Shown piece after piece: positions 7,080 to 15,765 of a stretch of 64,000 bases of DNA. The stretch's first letter is position 1. Each line of letters opens with the position of its first letter. A program made the position numbers and the translations under genes. Where the stretch lies: contig NZ_JAULSC010000001.1 in NCBI RefSeq assembly GCF_030518195.1, positions 1 through 64,000 on the forward strand, read 5' to 3'. The notes beneath the pieces are model-generated. The model was given only the letters and a program-made list of their open reading frames with translations. It was not told the origin of the DNA and did not search any database. Source of the DNA: Nocardioides cremeus. Lineage in GTDB: Bacteria > Actinomycetota > Actinomycetes > Propionibacteriales > Nocardioidaceae.

Positions 7080-7862
7080 ATGGCCGACTCCCTGCTCGAC
7101 GTCCTGACCCGCCTGCGGACCTGCGAGTGGGTCGACCTGACCCATGCGTTCGGGCCGGGCATCCCGCACTACTTCGCCTTCCCCGACGAGGAGCGCGAGA
7201 CGCTCTTCCACTTCGACGAGGGGGTCGGGTCGGTGGGCACCGGCTTCCTGGCCCACCGCTACACCCACATCGGCCAGTGGGGCACCCACGTCGACCCGCC
7301 GGCGCACTTCGCGCGCGGGGGACGCACGCTCGACGAGCTGCCGGTCACCGAGATGATCCTGCCGCTGGTGGTCGTCGACGTACGCGCGCAGGTGGCCGCC
7401 GACGTCGACCACCTCGTCACCCCGGCCGACATCGAGGCCCACGAGCAGCAGCACGGGCGCATCGGCCCGGGGTCGTTCGTGGCGCTGCTGACCGGGTGGG
7501 GCGCCCGGTGGCCCGACGGCGAGGCGATGGCCAACCGCGACGCCGACGGGGTCGCGCACTACCCCGGCTGGGGCGTGGACGCGCTGCGCTGCCTCGTCGA
7601 GGAGCGCGAGGTCGCAGCCGTCGGCCACGACACGACCGACACCGACCCCGGCGCGGTGGTCGGTGGCGGCTCCGCGCCCGCCGAGACCTACATCCTGGCC
7701 GCCGACAAGTGGCAGATCGAGCTGCTCGCCGACCTCGACCGGGTACCGGCCACCGGTGCCCTGGTGGTCGCGACCTGGCCCAAGCCGCGCGAGGGCTCCG
7801 GCTTCCCCGCGCGCGTGTTCGCCATCGTCGAGCGCGAGGAGACCCGACCGACCGGTGGCTAG
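7080..7862 (+). CDS. Cyclase family / kynurenine formamidase-like metal hydrolase
   Basis: A 260-residue protein of the cyclase family (Pfam PF04199), metal-dependent hydrolases acting on amides or ring carbonyls, such as kynurenine formamidase and isatin hydrolase. The family metal motif HxGTHxDxPxH is seen as HIGQWGTHVDPPAHF, and the second conserved region as HDTTDTDPG. The protein is cytosolic with no signal peptide. It starts at ATG 7080 and ends with TAG inside a CTAG shared with the convergent RDD gene. No tryptophan-degradation genes are nearby, so the substrate is open. Confidence 0.85.
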   Translation: MADSLLDVLTRLRTCEWVDLTHAFGPGIPHYFAFPDEERETLFHFDEGVGSVGTGFLAHRYTHIGQWGTHVDPPAHFARGGRTLDELPVTEMILPLVVVDVRAQVAADVDHLVTPADIEAHEQQHGRIGPGSFVALLTGWGARWPDGEAMANRDADGVAHYPGWGVDALRCLVEEREVAAVGHDTTDTDPGAVVGGGSAPAETYILAADKWQIELLADLDRVPATGALVVATWPKPREGSGFPARVFAIVEREETRPTGG

Positions 7863-8371
7863 CGGGTCGTGACGACCCGGGTGCCGACGGCCTTGTCGTG
7901 CCAGCCGCGGCGCTGCGGGTCTTGGGCGAGCAGGATGGCGTTGACGATCTGCGGCAGGTAGCAGAAGAAGTTCAGCAGGGCCAGGATGACCTGGCGCCCT
8001 GCCGCCTTGCCCCAGCCGGGCACCTGGCCGTCGTCGACGCGCACCACCTTGGTGCCGAGCAGCTTCTTGGCCAGGGTCTGGCCGTAGAGCGCGGTCGGCA
8101 CGATGTAGTACAGCGCCGAGACGACCAGGCCGGCGAGCATCCCGCTGCCGCCGACCGACATCCCCATCTCGCCACCGCCGCTGGTCGTGGTGGCGAAGGG
8201 GAGCATGACGACGGCGGCGATGATGGCCAGCACGACCACGTCGAGCACGAATCCGCCGATGCGCACCCCGGTGGAGGCGACGTCGCCGACGCCGGCGGGG
8301 GCGCCGTACCCGGGCTGTCCCGGCTGTCCCTCGGGGGGCGGGGGGTAGCTGCTGCCGTACTGGTCGCTCAT
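7859..8371 (-). CDS. RDD family membrane protein
   Basis: A 170-residue protein beginning MSDQYGSSYPPPP, with a Pro/Gly-rich cytoplasmic head and then hydrophobic helices (VLDVVVLAIIAAVVMLPF, LAGLVVSALYYIVPTALYG, VILALLNFFCYLPQIVNAI). The pattern GQTLAKKLLGTKVVR is typical of RDD proteins. Their function is uncertain; some members take part in ion transport. GGAAGAG precedes the ATG at 8371. The stop codon shares the palindromic bases CTAG with the convergent cyclase gene, a 4-base tail-to-tail overlap. Confidence 0.85.
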   Translation of the reverse strand: MSDQYGSSYPPPPEGQPGQPGYGAPAGVGDVASTGVRIGGFVLDVVVLAIIAAVVMLPFATTTSGGGEMGMSVGGSGMLAGLVVSALYYIVPTALYGQTLAKKLLGTKVVRVDDGQVPGWGKAAGRQVILALLNFFCYLPQIVNAILLAQDPQRRGWHDKAVGTRVVTTR

Positions 8372-8459
8372 GGGTCTCTTCCGTCGACGGTGTCGCTGCA
8401 CCCGGGACCGGGCGGGCCCAGGCTAGGGGTGCGCGACACCGTCGGCGACGGCAGCCGGG

Positions 8460-9116
8460 TCAGCGCACGTGCCGCAGGGCCTCGTCGATGGGGGAGTCAC
8501 CGTCGTTGAAGGGGATCTTCAGCCCGGCCACGGCGGAGGGGTCGGAGCCGACGACGGCGCGGATCACCTCGGCCACGTTGCCGCGCGAGACCTGGCCGGC
8601 GTCGTTGGCGTGCACGTCGATCTTGCGGGTCGTGGGGCCCTCGGTCAGCCCGCTGGGCTGCAGGATCGTCCACTTCAGGGCCGACTCCTCGAGGTGCGCG
8701 TCGGCCTGGGTCTTGGACTCGGCGTAGGCGTAGAAGTCGTTGTCGGGCGGGACGCCGTGGTCGGGCCCGGCGCCGAAGTAGGAGACCATCACGTAGCGCT
8801 CGGCGCCGGCGGCCGCGGCGGCGTCCATCGAGCGGATCGCGGCGTCGCGGTCGAGGGCGTAGGTGTTCTCGGGCGAGCCCCCACCGGCGCCGGCGGCCCA
8901 CACGACGACGTCGTGGCCGCGCAGCAGCTCCTCGAGGTCGTTCTTCTGCATCGACGCCACGTCAGCGATCGCCGGCTCCGCGCCCAGCTTGGTGATCGTC
9001 TTGGACTGGTCGGGGTCGCGGATGACCGACGTGACCTCGTGGCCGTCCTCGACCAGCAGCGGCGTCGCCTTGCGGGCCACCTTGCCGTGGCCTCCGATGA
9101 TGATGATGCGCGTCAT
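8460..9116 (-). CDS. NAD(P)H-binding atypical short-chain dehydrogenase (YwnB-like)
   Basis: A 218-residue Rossmann protein. MTRIIIIGGHGKVARKATPL carries the GxxGxxx nucleotide motif, and later YVMVSYFGAG and YAESKTQADAHLEES are typical of the NmrA/YwnB-type SDR_a5 group. These are oxidoreductases or redox-sensing proteins of mostly unknown substrate. The start at 9116 is fixed by AGGAGG a few bases upstream. The frame remains open upstream but has no ribosome site there. It is monocistronic. Confidence 0.85.
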   Translation of the reverse strand: MTRIIIIGGHGKVARKATPLLVEDGHEVTSVIRDPDQSKTITKLGAEPAIADVASMQKNDLEELLRGHDVVVWAAGAGGGSPENTYALDRDAAIRSMDAAAAAGAERYVMVSYFGAGPDHGVPPDNDFYAYAESKTQADAHLEESALKWTILQPSGLTEGPTTRKIDVHANDAGQVSRGNVAEVIRAVVGSDPSAVAGLKIPFNDGDSPIDEALRHVR

Positions 9117-9291
9117 GCGTCCTCCTCGAACGTTCGTGGGGGACGGGCCGCGGTCCGCGACCCGACACCGGGCCCAACCGCGGGCCCGACCGCGATTGTT
9201 CCGAGCCGTGCGCGTCGCGAGCACACCCGGACGTGTCCCGTCGGGGCGCACCGGTCGTGTGCTCTGATGAGCCCCGACGAGAGGAGCGCCG

Positions 9292-9954
9292 ATGCCGACG
9301 CTGAGCCAGGACGGTGCGCTGTGGACGCTGCACCTGGGTGACGACGAGAACCGCTTCACCCCCGCCTTCCTCGACGAGACCGACGGCTTCCTGGCCGACC
9401 TGGCCTCCTCGAGCGAGCCGGCCGCGCTGGTGACCACCGGCGGGGGCAAGTTCTACTCCAACGGCCTCGACCTCGAGTGGCTCGGCGCTCACCCCGAGCG
9501 CCTGGGCGAGTACGTCGCGCGCGTGCAGCAGCTCTTCGAGCGGGTGCTGACCCTGCCGGTGCCGACCGTGGCCGCGGTCAACGGCCACGCCTTCGGGGCC
9601 GGTGCGATGCTGGCGCTGGCCCACGACCACCGCGTGATGCGCGACGACCGTGGCTACGTCTGCCTGCCCGAGGTCGACATCCACATCCCCTTCAGCCCCG
9701 GCATGAACGCCCTGGTCATGTCGACGCTCCGCCCCCGCGCCGCGGTCGACTCGATGACGACCGGGCACCGCTTCCCCGCCGACGAGGCGCTCGCGGCCGG
9801 CATCGTCGACGCCACCGCCAGCCTCGAGGACCTGCCGCAGGCGGCCGCCGCGCGGGTCGAGCACCTGGCCGGCAAGGACCGCACCACCCTGGGCACCATC
9901 AAGCAGCGCATGTACGCCGACGTGGTCGCCGCCCTGCGGCTGCCCGAGGTCTGA
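9292..9954 (+). CDS. Enoyl-CoA hydratase/isomerase family protein
   Basis: A 220-residue crotonase-fold protein, shorter than the usual 250-260 and closer to eukaryote-type delta3,delta2-enoyl-CoA isomerases. The oxyanion-hole region is AAVNGHAFGAGAMLALAHD, preceded by GGGKFYSNGLDLEWL; the second catalytic region is YVCLPEVDIHIPF. The expected reaction is hydration or double-bond isomerisation of an acyl-CoA in the cytosol. GAGAGGAG lies just before ATG 9292. No other beta-oxidation gene is adjacent, so its substrate cannot be inferred from context. Confidence 0.85.
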   Translation: MPTLSQDGALWTLHLGDDENRFTPAFLDETDGFLADLASSSEPAALVTTGGGKFYSNGLDLEWLGAHPERLGEYVARVQQLFERVLTLPVPTVAAVNGHAFGAGAMLALAHDHRVMRDDRGYVCLPEVDIHIPFSPGMNALVMSTLRPRAAVDSMTTGHRFPADEALAAGIVDATASLEDLPQAAAARVEHLAGKDRTTLGTIKQRMYADVVAALRLPEV

Positions 9955-9961
9955 GCGGGCC

Positions 9962-11257
9962 TCAGCTGTTGCCCAGCGCCGCGGCCTCGGCCACGGTGCC
10001 GACCACGGCGGGGCGGATCCCGTCGCCGCAGTCGGGGTCGGGCAGCGTCGTCTCGGGGTCGACGAGCGTGACCCGGATGTCCTCGAGGTGCAGGCGGCGC
10101 ACGGTCTCGAGCAGCATCCGCCGCGCCACGTCGTTGATCGAGTGCACCCGGCTCAGGTCGAGCACCACCGCGTCGGCGAGCCCCCCGTCGGCGTCGGCGT
10201 CGCTCAGGTCGCGCACCAGCCGCTCGGCACCCGCGAACTGCAGCGAGCCGTGCAGGGCCACGACCATCGCCGGGCTGCCGTCGACGTACTGCACGGTGTG
10301 GGTGCGGCGGATCGTCGAGCGCGCCGGCTGCGGCGGGTCCATCATGTGCAGGCCCATGTCGGCGGAGAGCCGCCGGCAGACCTCGACGCCGCGCACGCTG
10401 GAGCCGTGCGGGTCCAGGCGGGGCGAGAACGCCGCGATGCCGAGCTGGCCCGGCAGGGCGCCGATGATGCCGCCCGAGACGCCGCTCTTGGCGGGGAAGC
10501 CCACGGTCGAGATCCAGTCGCCGGCCGAGTCGTACATGCCGCAGGTGGCCATCACGCTCATCACCTGGCGCGCCACCCACTCCTCGACGACGCGCTCCTC
10601 GCTGAGCGGGTGCACCCCGCCGTTGGCCAGGGTCGCGGCCATCAGGGCCAGGTCGCGGGTGGTGACCCGCACCGAGCACTGCCGGGTGTAGGCCGCCACC
10701 ACGTCCTCGGGGTCCTCGACGATCGAGTCGCGGCTGCGCAGCATGTTGGCGATCGCGTAGTTGCGGAAGGCCGTCTCGCTCTCCGAGGCGTACGCCGCCT
10801 CGTCGACGCCCAGGGGGCGCCCGGCGAAGGCGGAGAGCCCGGCCAGCACCTGCTCGCAGCGCCCCTGCGGGTCGCCGGGGTCACCGAGCATCGTGTGCAC
10901 CACGATCGCGCCGGCGTTGATCATCGGGTTGAGCGGGCGCCCCGAGCCCTTCTCGAGCGACAGCTCGTTGAACGCCTCGCCGGAGGGCTCCACGTCGACC
11001 TGGGCGAGCACCGCCTCGAGGCCGCGCTGCTGCAGGGCCAGGGCGTAGACGAACGGCTTCGAGATCGACTGGATGGTGAAGCCCGCGTCGGCGTCGCCGG
11101 CCTCGTAGACCGCGCCGTCGACGGTGGCCAGCACCACGCCGAGCTGCTCGGGCTCGACCTGCGCGAGCTCGGGGATGTAGTCGGCGACGGCGCCGCTGGC
11201 GTCGGCGGCACACGCGGCGAGGACCTCGGCGAGGTAGTCCGGGATGGGGGTGTCCAC
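9962..11257 (-). CDS. glsA: Glutaminase fused to a C-terminal STAS domain
   Basis: A 431-residue protein. Residues about 1-305 form a serine-dependent glutaminase (L-glutamine to glutamate plus ammonia) of the beta-lactamase-like fold: SISKPFVYALAL holds the catalytic Ser-x-x-Lys, and NPMINAGAIV, YASE and GDW are conserved family blocks. Residues about 325-415 form a STAS domain (VALHGSLQFAGAERLVRDL, AVVLDLSRVHSIND), a nucleotide- or partner-binding fold usually found in anti-sigma antagonists. The GTG at 11257 gives the normal enzyme N-terminus; upstream extension is open but lacks homology. Simple GlsA enzymes are about 310 residues, so the STAS part is an added regulatory module. Confidence 0.9.
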   Translation of the reverse strand: MDTPIPDYLAEVLAACAADASGAVADYIPELAQVEPEQLGVVLATVDGAVYEAGDADAGFTIQSISKPFVYALALQQRGLEAVLAQVDVEPSGEAFNELSLEKGSGRPLNPMINAGAIVVHTMLGDPGDPQGRCEQVLAGLSAFAGRPLGVDEAAYASESETAFRNYAIANMLRSRDSIVEDPEDVVAAYTRQCSVRVTTRDLALMAATLANGGVHPLSEERVVEEWVARQVMSVMATCGMYDSAGDWISTVGFPAKSGVSGGIIGALPGQLGIAAFSPRLDPHGSSVRGVEVCRRLSADMGLHMMDPPQPARSTIRRTHTVQYVDGSPAMVVALHGSLQFAGAERLVRDLSDADADGGLADAVVLDLSRVHSINDVARRMLLETVRRLHLEDIRVTLVDPETTLPDPDCGDGIRPAVVGTVAEAAALGNS

Positions 11258-11336
11258 CCGGGCAGGATGCCGCCTGCGGCGCACGCCCCGTGAATCGTGG
11301 TGGGGCTGTGGTGGGGTTGGTGGTGGGATGGGGGTC

Positions 11337-11741
11337 ATGGACGCCACCGCTGCCCTCGCCCGCTGGCACGCCGTCGCCGAGGCGGGCGACGTCACCGCCC
11401 TGCCCGACCTGGTCGCCGCCGACGCCGTCTTCCGCTCACCGGCGGTGCACACGCCGCAGGAGGGCCGCGACAAGGTCGTGGGCTACCTCAGTGCTGCCTT
11501 CACGGTGCTCGGCCCGGGGCTGCGCTACCACCGCCAGTGGGTCGCCGAGGACTCCGCGGTGCTGGAGTTCAGCACCCTGGTGGGCGGCAAGCAGGTGCAG
11601 GGCGTCGACATGATCACCTGGGACGAGTCGGGGCTGATCGTCGACTTCACCGTGATGGTGCGCCCGCTCCAGGGCCTGCACGCGGTGGTCGAGGAGATGG
11701 GCGCCGAGCTGCTGCGGATGCTCGAGGCCGCGGACGAGTGA
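11337..11741 (+). CDS. SnoaL-like / NTF2-fold protein
   Basis: A 134-residue protein with the compact alpha+beta cone of the SnoaL/NTF2 superfamily. MDATAALARWHAVAEAGDV leads into the pocket-forming strands, for example YHRQWVAEDSAVLEFSTLVG and GVDMITWDESGLIVDF. Such proteins are isomerases, hydratases or binding proteins; no catalytic residue can be assigned. The ATG at 11337 follows a G-rich stretch at 11330-11334; an in-frame ATG at 11328 is possible. It is divergent from the glutaminase gene and convergent with the glycosidase gene. Confidence 0.75.
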   Translation: MDATAALARWHAVAEAGDVTALPDLVAADAVFRSPAVHTPQEGRDKVVGYLSAAFTVLGPGLRYHRQWVAEDSAVLEFSTLVGGKQVQGVDMITWDESGLIVDFTVMVRPLQGLHAVVEEMGAELLRMLEAADE

Positions 11742-11748
11742 GCCCGCG

Positions 11749-12921
11749 TCAGCGGCGTACCCACTCCTGCACGGCGCGGTAGACCGGCTTGGGCCGCAGG
11801 GCGTTGGTCATCAGCCCGTAGCCCTTCATGTGCCGGCCCGCGTCGGTGCGGGCGCGCTCGTTGTAGAGGAACGCCTTGCGCACGAACGGGAAGCGGGTGC
11901 GCAGCGCCTCGAGCGCCGCGACGGTGAAGGTGGCCTGCTGGCGCTTGCTGACCCCGCGCTCCCAGGGCTGCTCGTCGCCGCGGTCGCGGTGGGAGGACCA
12001 GCCGAACTCGGTGACCCACACCGGTCGCCGGTCGCCGTGGCGGCGCATCAGCTCGCGCACCTGCGCCAGGTGGGAGAACTCCCACTCGGCCTCGCCGGAG
12101 CCCGACATCGGCCCGGTGTCGGAGGGCGACTGGTAGGGGTGGGTGGCCATCACGTCGAAGCAGCCGCCGGCACCGGCCTCGTAGGCGGCCTCGATCCAGT
12201 CGGAGTCGTTGTGCATGGTGCCGCCGAACACGACCGGGGTGGCGCCGGCGGCCGAGGCCTGCACCGCGTCGTGGGCGGCGCACAGCAGGTCGGCGTACGC
12301 CGCCGGGTCGGCGCCGGTGAGGAAGTCCTCGCTGTTGGGCTCGTTCCAGACCTCCCAGGCGCGCACCTGGCCGCGCCAGCGCTCCGCGGCCCAGGCCAGG
12401 GCCTTCGCGTAGTCGCGGGGGTCGGCGGGCAGCGAGCGCGCCCCGGCCTCGGGGCCGGCCCAGTCGGGGGTCAGCCAGAAGGTGGCCAGCACCTTGAGCC
12501 CGCGGTCGGAGGCCATGGTGACGACCCGGTCGACGAAGCGCACGCCCCAGCCCTGCGGGTCGATGCGGCCGCGCTCGGGCTGGATCATCGACCACGACAT
12601 GTCCAGGCGCACCCAGCCGGCGCCCATGTCGACCAGCCGGTCGAGCGCCGTGGCGCGCTCGGCGTCGGTGTAGGAGGTCCAGAGGCCGTGGAACTGCACC
12701 CCCACCTCCGGGCCGCGCGCCGCGCGCCGGCGCTGCGGGGCGTCGTACGACGCCGCGGTGGGCGCCGCAGCGGATGCGGGGACCTGGGCCGGCACGGAGG
12801 TGGGGAGGGGGGCGGGGCCGGCCGTGGCGGGCAGGCCGCCGGCGAGCAGGCCGACGCCGACGACGGCGGCGGCGAGGCGATGCGTCGCGCGGGGGCGCGA
12901 CGCTGCGGGCGAAGGACGCAC
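11749..12921 (-). CDS. Secreted clan GH-A glycoside hydrolase
   Basis: A 390-residue exported protein. A GTG start at 12921 is preceded by TGGAG. The signal peptide ([20 protein letters not shown]) is followed by a Pro/Ala linker and a TIM-barrel domain. Clan GH-A signatures are clear: [10 protein letters not shown] carries the acid/base Glu and [12 protein letters not shown] the nucleophile Glu. The early strand GVQFHGLW and [15 protein letters not shown] resemble GH39/GH5-related enzymes. The role is probably hydrolysis of plant or microbial polysaccharide outside the cell. The exact GH family needs a profile search. Confidence 0.85.
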   Translation of the reverse strand: MRPSPAASRPRATHRLAAAVVGVGLLAGGLPATAGPAPLPTSVPAQVPASAAAPTAASYDAPQRRRAARGPEVGVQFHGLWTSYTDAERATALDRLVDMGAGWVRLDMSWSMIQPERGRIDPQGWGVRFVDRVVTMASDRGLKVLATFWLTPDWAGPEAGARSLPADPRDYAKALAWAAERWRGQVRAWEVWNEPNSEDFLTGADPAAYADLLCAAHDAVQASAAGATPVVFGGTMHNDSDWIEAAYEAGAGGCFDVMATHPYQSPSDTGPMSGSGEAEWEFSHLAQVRELMRRHGDRRPVWVTEFGWSSHRDRGDEQPWERGVSKRQQATFTVAALEALRTRFPFVRKAFLYNERARTDAGRHMKGYGLMTNALRPKPVYRAVQEWVRR

Positions 12922-13017
12922 GAGCGGTCTCCAGGGGGGTGGGGGGAGACCGCAGTCTGACCGGCGCCGATGTCAGGGCGCCTCCGCCGATCGGTCAGTC
13001 GTGGACCACCGGTGGGG

Positions 13018-14313
13018 TCAGGCCGGCGCGTCGAGCGGCAGCAGCACCCGCACGGTCGTGCCCGCGCCGGGGGCGGACTCCAGGGCGATGCTGCCGCCGT
13101 GCCGGTGCACCACCCGCCGGGTGATGGCCAGGCCCAGGCCGCTGCCCGGCACCTCGACGTCGCCGGTCTGCGGGGCCCGGGTGAACTCGTCGAAGATGCC
13201 CGGCTGGTCGGCGAGCGGGATGCCCTGGCCGGTGTCGGCGCAGGTCAGCTCGACGCCGTCGTCGCGGGTGGCCAGGCCCAGGCGCATCGAGCCGCCGGCC
13301 GGGGTGTACTTCAGGGCGTTGCTGAGCAGGTTGGAGACCACCATCGCCAGCTCGGGCGCGTCGCCGGTGGTGCGGTGCGGCCGGTCGGCGCCCTCGAGGC
13401 GCAGCGAGATCCGGCCGCGCTCGGCCTGCACCGCGGCCAGCTCGTGTGCCTCGCGGACCAGCTCGGAGAGGTCGACGCTCTCGTGCACCGGCTGCTGCTG
13501 GGGGTCGCTGACACGGGCCAGGGTCAGCAGGCTGGCCACCAGCGACTCCATCCGGCGCGCGGCCCGGCTGATCGAGGAGACGCTGCGTCCGAGCTGGGGC
13601 GCCGACCCGGCGGCGTCCTGGAGGATCTCGACGTGGCCGAGGATCGAGGTGAGGGGGTTCTTCAGCTCGTGGGTCACCGCCGCGTTGACCTGCTCGCGGT
13701 AGCGGCTGGACTCGCGCAGCCCCACGGTCAGCTCGTGCTCGCGCTCGAGCGCGCGGGCGCGGTGGATGGCCAGCCCGGCGTGCACGGCGTACATCTCCAG
13801 CACCTGGCGGGCCAGCTCGTCGGGCCGGCGCCCGTCGACGGGCAGGTCGACGCCGAGCACCCCGACCAGCGCGCCGTCGGGGCCCTGCAGCGGCGCGTAG
13901 AGCGCATCCATCGGGTGCCAGGCGTCGGGGCCCTCGATCGGCTCGAGGTCGGGCACCCAGGTGCTCTGCACGTCGGCGGGCAGCCGCTCGTGGGGCACGA
14001 AGCGCAGCAGCCCCCACTCGTCGGCGAGCTCGAACTCGTCGAGGATCTCCTGCACCGGCATCCGGCGCCCGGCCATCGAGCGCTGGGCGTCCTCGTCACC
14101 GGCCACGGCCAGCACCTCGAGGACGCCGTCGTCGTCGAGGTAGTTGACCACCGCCATCTGGAAGCCGAGCACGTCGACGACGCCCTGCACCACGCTCTGC
14201 ATCAGCTCACCGAGCGTCTCGGCGCTGCTGATCGAGGTCAGCAGGGCGTGCAGCTCGCGCAGCATCAGCACCTCGCGGGGCACCCCGGGCTCGGGGCGCG
14301 TCGCCGGGCTCAC
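13018..14313 (-). CDS. Soluble GAF-type sensor histidine kinase
   Basis: A 431-residue kinase without any membrane segment, so it senses a cytosolic signal. The N-terminal half (about 20-190) is a GAF-like sensor. HisKA follows with the phosphoacceptor in [15 protein letters not shown]. The HATPase shows the N box ([14 protein letters not shown]), G1 ([10 protein letters not shown]), F (IFDEF) and G2 ([13 protein letters not shown]). The GTG start at 14313 overlaps the TGA of the upstream hydrolase by four bases, so the two are translationally coupled. No response regulator is in the window, which makes it an orphan kinase tied by position to the RimK-linked peptidase genes. Confidence 0.92.
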   Translation of the reverse strand: MSPATRPEPGVPREVLMLRELHALLTSISSAETLGELMQSVVQGVVDVLGFQMAVVNYLDDDGVLEVLAVAGDEDAQRSMAGRRMPVQEILDEFELADEWGLLRFVPHERLPADVQSTWVPDLEPIEGPDAWHPMDALYAPLQGPDGALVGVLGVDLPVDGRRPDELARQVLEMYAVHAGLAIHRARALEREHELTVGLRESSRYREQVNAAVTHELKNPLTSILGHVEILQDAAGSAPQLGRSVSSISRAARRMESLVASLLTLARVSDPQQQPVHESVDLSELVREAHELAAVQAERGRISLRLEGADRPHRTTGDAPELAMVVSNLLSNALKYTPAGGSMRLGLATRDDGVELTCADTGQGIPLADQPGIFDEFTRAPQTGDVEVPGSGLGLAITRRVVHRHGGSIALESAPGAGTTVRVLLPLDAPA

Positions 14314-15266
14314 GAGGTCACCTCGGCCAGGTGCACCACGGCGTCGCCCGAGCTGACGAGCGGGGCCTCGGTGCGCCCGACGACGATGCCGTCGCGGTCG
14401 GCGTGCACCAGTCGCACCCGCTTGCCGAAGGAGTCGAAGAGGCCACCGAGGCGCTCGCCCTTCTCCACCCGCTGGCCCAGCTCGGCCTCGAGGTGCAGCA
14501 TCCCGGTGCCCCGGGCGCGGACCCAGCCGCTGCGCCAGCTCTCGAGGCTGGGCGTGGGCGGCTCCTCCTCGACCGGCTCGGTCATCTCCAGCGCCGCGAG
14601 CACGCGTCGTACGCCGCGCACGCCGGCGTCGATCGCCCACGAGTCCATCCGCCAGGCCTCGCCGGCCTCGTAGAGCAGCACCTTGGCGCCCTCCTCGCGA
14701 GCCGCGTGGCGCAGCGAGCCGTCGCGCAGCCGCGCGTGCATCATCACCGGCGCGGCGAACGCCTCGGCGAGCCGGCGGGTCTCGGGGTCCTCGAGGTCGG
14801 TGCGGATCTGGGGCAGGTTGGTGCGCCGGTCGGAGCCGGTGTGCAGGTCGATGCCCACCGAGCACTTGGCCACGACCTCGGTCATCACCAGGTGCGCGAT
14901 CCGCCCGGCCAGCGACCCGCGGGCCGAGCCGGGGAACGAGCGGTTCAGGTCGCGGCGGTCGGGCAGGTAGCGGCTGCCGGTCATGAAGCCGAGGACGTTG
15001 ACGATCGGGATCGCGATCAGGGTGCCGCGCAGGGTGCGGGGGTCGAGCTCGGCGAGCACCTGGCGCACCACCTCGACGCCGACAGCCTCGTCGCCGTGGA
15101 TCGCGGCGTCGATCCACACCGTGGGGCCGTCCTCGCGCCCGTGCACGACGCGCACGGGCAGGTCGACCTCGGCGCCGGTGACCAGGCGGGTGATCGGCAG
15201 CGACAGCGACTGGCCTCGGCCGGGTCGCACCCGGACGGTCCCGATCTCGAAGGAGGGGCGGGCCAC
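14310..15266 (-). CDS. Succinylglutamate desuccinylase/aspartoacylase-type metallohydrolase
   Basis: A 318-residue zinc hydrolase of the AstE/AspA branch of the M14 carboxypeptidase fold. Zinc ligands are seen in AAIHGDEAVG (His, Glu) and GIDLHTGS (His); NRSFPGS is the substrate-binding block. A C-terminal lipoyl-like beta domain (GMLHLEAELGQRVEKGE, GIVVGRTEAPLVSSGD) is typical of the family. The enzyme cleaves an amide of an acidic amino acid. The GTG at 15266 begins one base after the TGA of the protease gene; an earlier in-frame GTG at 15314 would overlap that gene. Position beside a RimK-type ligase suggests that it trims or removes glutamate-like tags. Confidence 0.85.
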   Translation of the reverse strand: MARPSFEIGTVRVRPGRGQSLSLPITRLVTGAEVDLPVRVVHGREDGPTVWIDAAIHGDEAVGVEVVRQVLAELDPRTLRGTLIAIPIVNVLGFMTGSRYLPDRRDLNRSFPGSARGSLAGRIAHLVMTEVVAKCSVGIDLHTGSDRRTNLPQIRTDLEDPETRRLAEAFAAPVMMHARLRDGSLRHAAREEGAKVLLYEAGEAWRMDSWAIDAGVRGVRRVLAALEMTEPVEEEPPTPSLESWRSGWVRARGTGMLHLEAELGQRVEKGERLGGLFDSFGKRVRLVHADRDGIVVGRTEAPLVSSGDAVVHLAEVTS

Positions 15267-15267
15267 G

Positions 15268-15741
15268 TCAGCGGCCCCGGTTGCGGCGGCGGGTGGCCAC
15301 GGGCGGGCGGTCACCGAGGTAGGAGCGGCCGGGGTCGACGACGAAGCCCTGGCGCAGCGCCTCGCGGCCCACCAGCATCCGGAAGCCCATCTCGTCGCGG
15401 CGGCTCAGGCTCATCTCGACGCTGACGGTGCGACCGACCAGCGTGATCGCCATCGGCACCACGTAGCGCTCCTCGACGTGCCCCGACGACGAGCGCACCT
15501 CGCGCCTGTCGAGGACCGTGCTCTCGACGACCACGGCGTCCTCGTCGGTGGCCTGCCAGGGGTGCACCGAGTAGCGCACCATGTCCACGCCGTCGCGCTC
15601 GAAGCCCTCGAGGTCGAAGGCGTGGATCGCGGAGGTCCGCGCGCCCGTGTCGAGCTTGGCCTTGATCCACTCGACGCCGGCGTCGGGCAGGCTCACCCAC
15701 TCGCGCCAGCCTGCGAGGGTGTAGGAAAGGTCCGTCTCCAC
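15268..15741 (-). CDS. RimK-associated aspartyl-protease-like protein (PF05618, 'ATP-dependent zinc protease')
   Basis: A 157-residue protein of the family often named ATP-dependent zinc protease and also found next to RimK in Proteobacteria. The retropepsin-like motif is IKAKLDTGARTSAIHAFD; MGFRMLVGREALRQGFVVDP is the second conserved block. The GTG at 15741 is preceded by AGAGG. Only 24 bases separate it from the divergent rimK gene, so the two promoters must overlap coding ends. Its presumed job is to process proteins or peptides carrying RimK-added residues; direct proof for this family is thin. Confidence 0.85.
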   Translation of the reverse strand: METDLSYTLAGWREWVSLPDAGVEWIKAKLDTGARTSAIHAFDLEGFERDGVDMVRYSVHPWQATDEDAVVVESTVLDRREVRSSSGHVEERYVVPMAITLVGRTVSVEMSLSRRDEMGFRMLVGREALRQGFVVDPGRSYLGDRPPVATRRRNRGR

Positions 15742-15765
15742 CGTCGCCTCTCAGTCTGGGTACCC

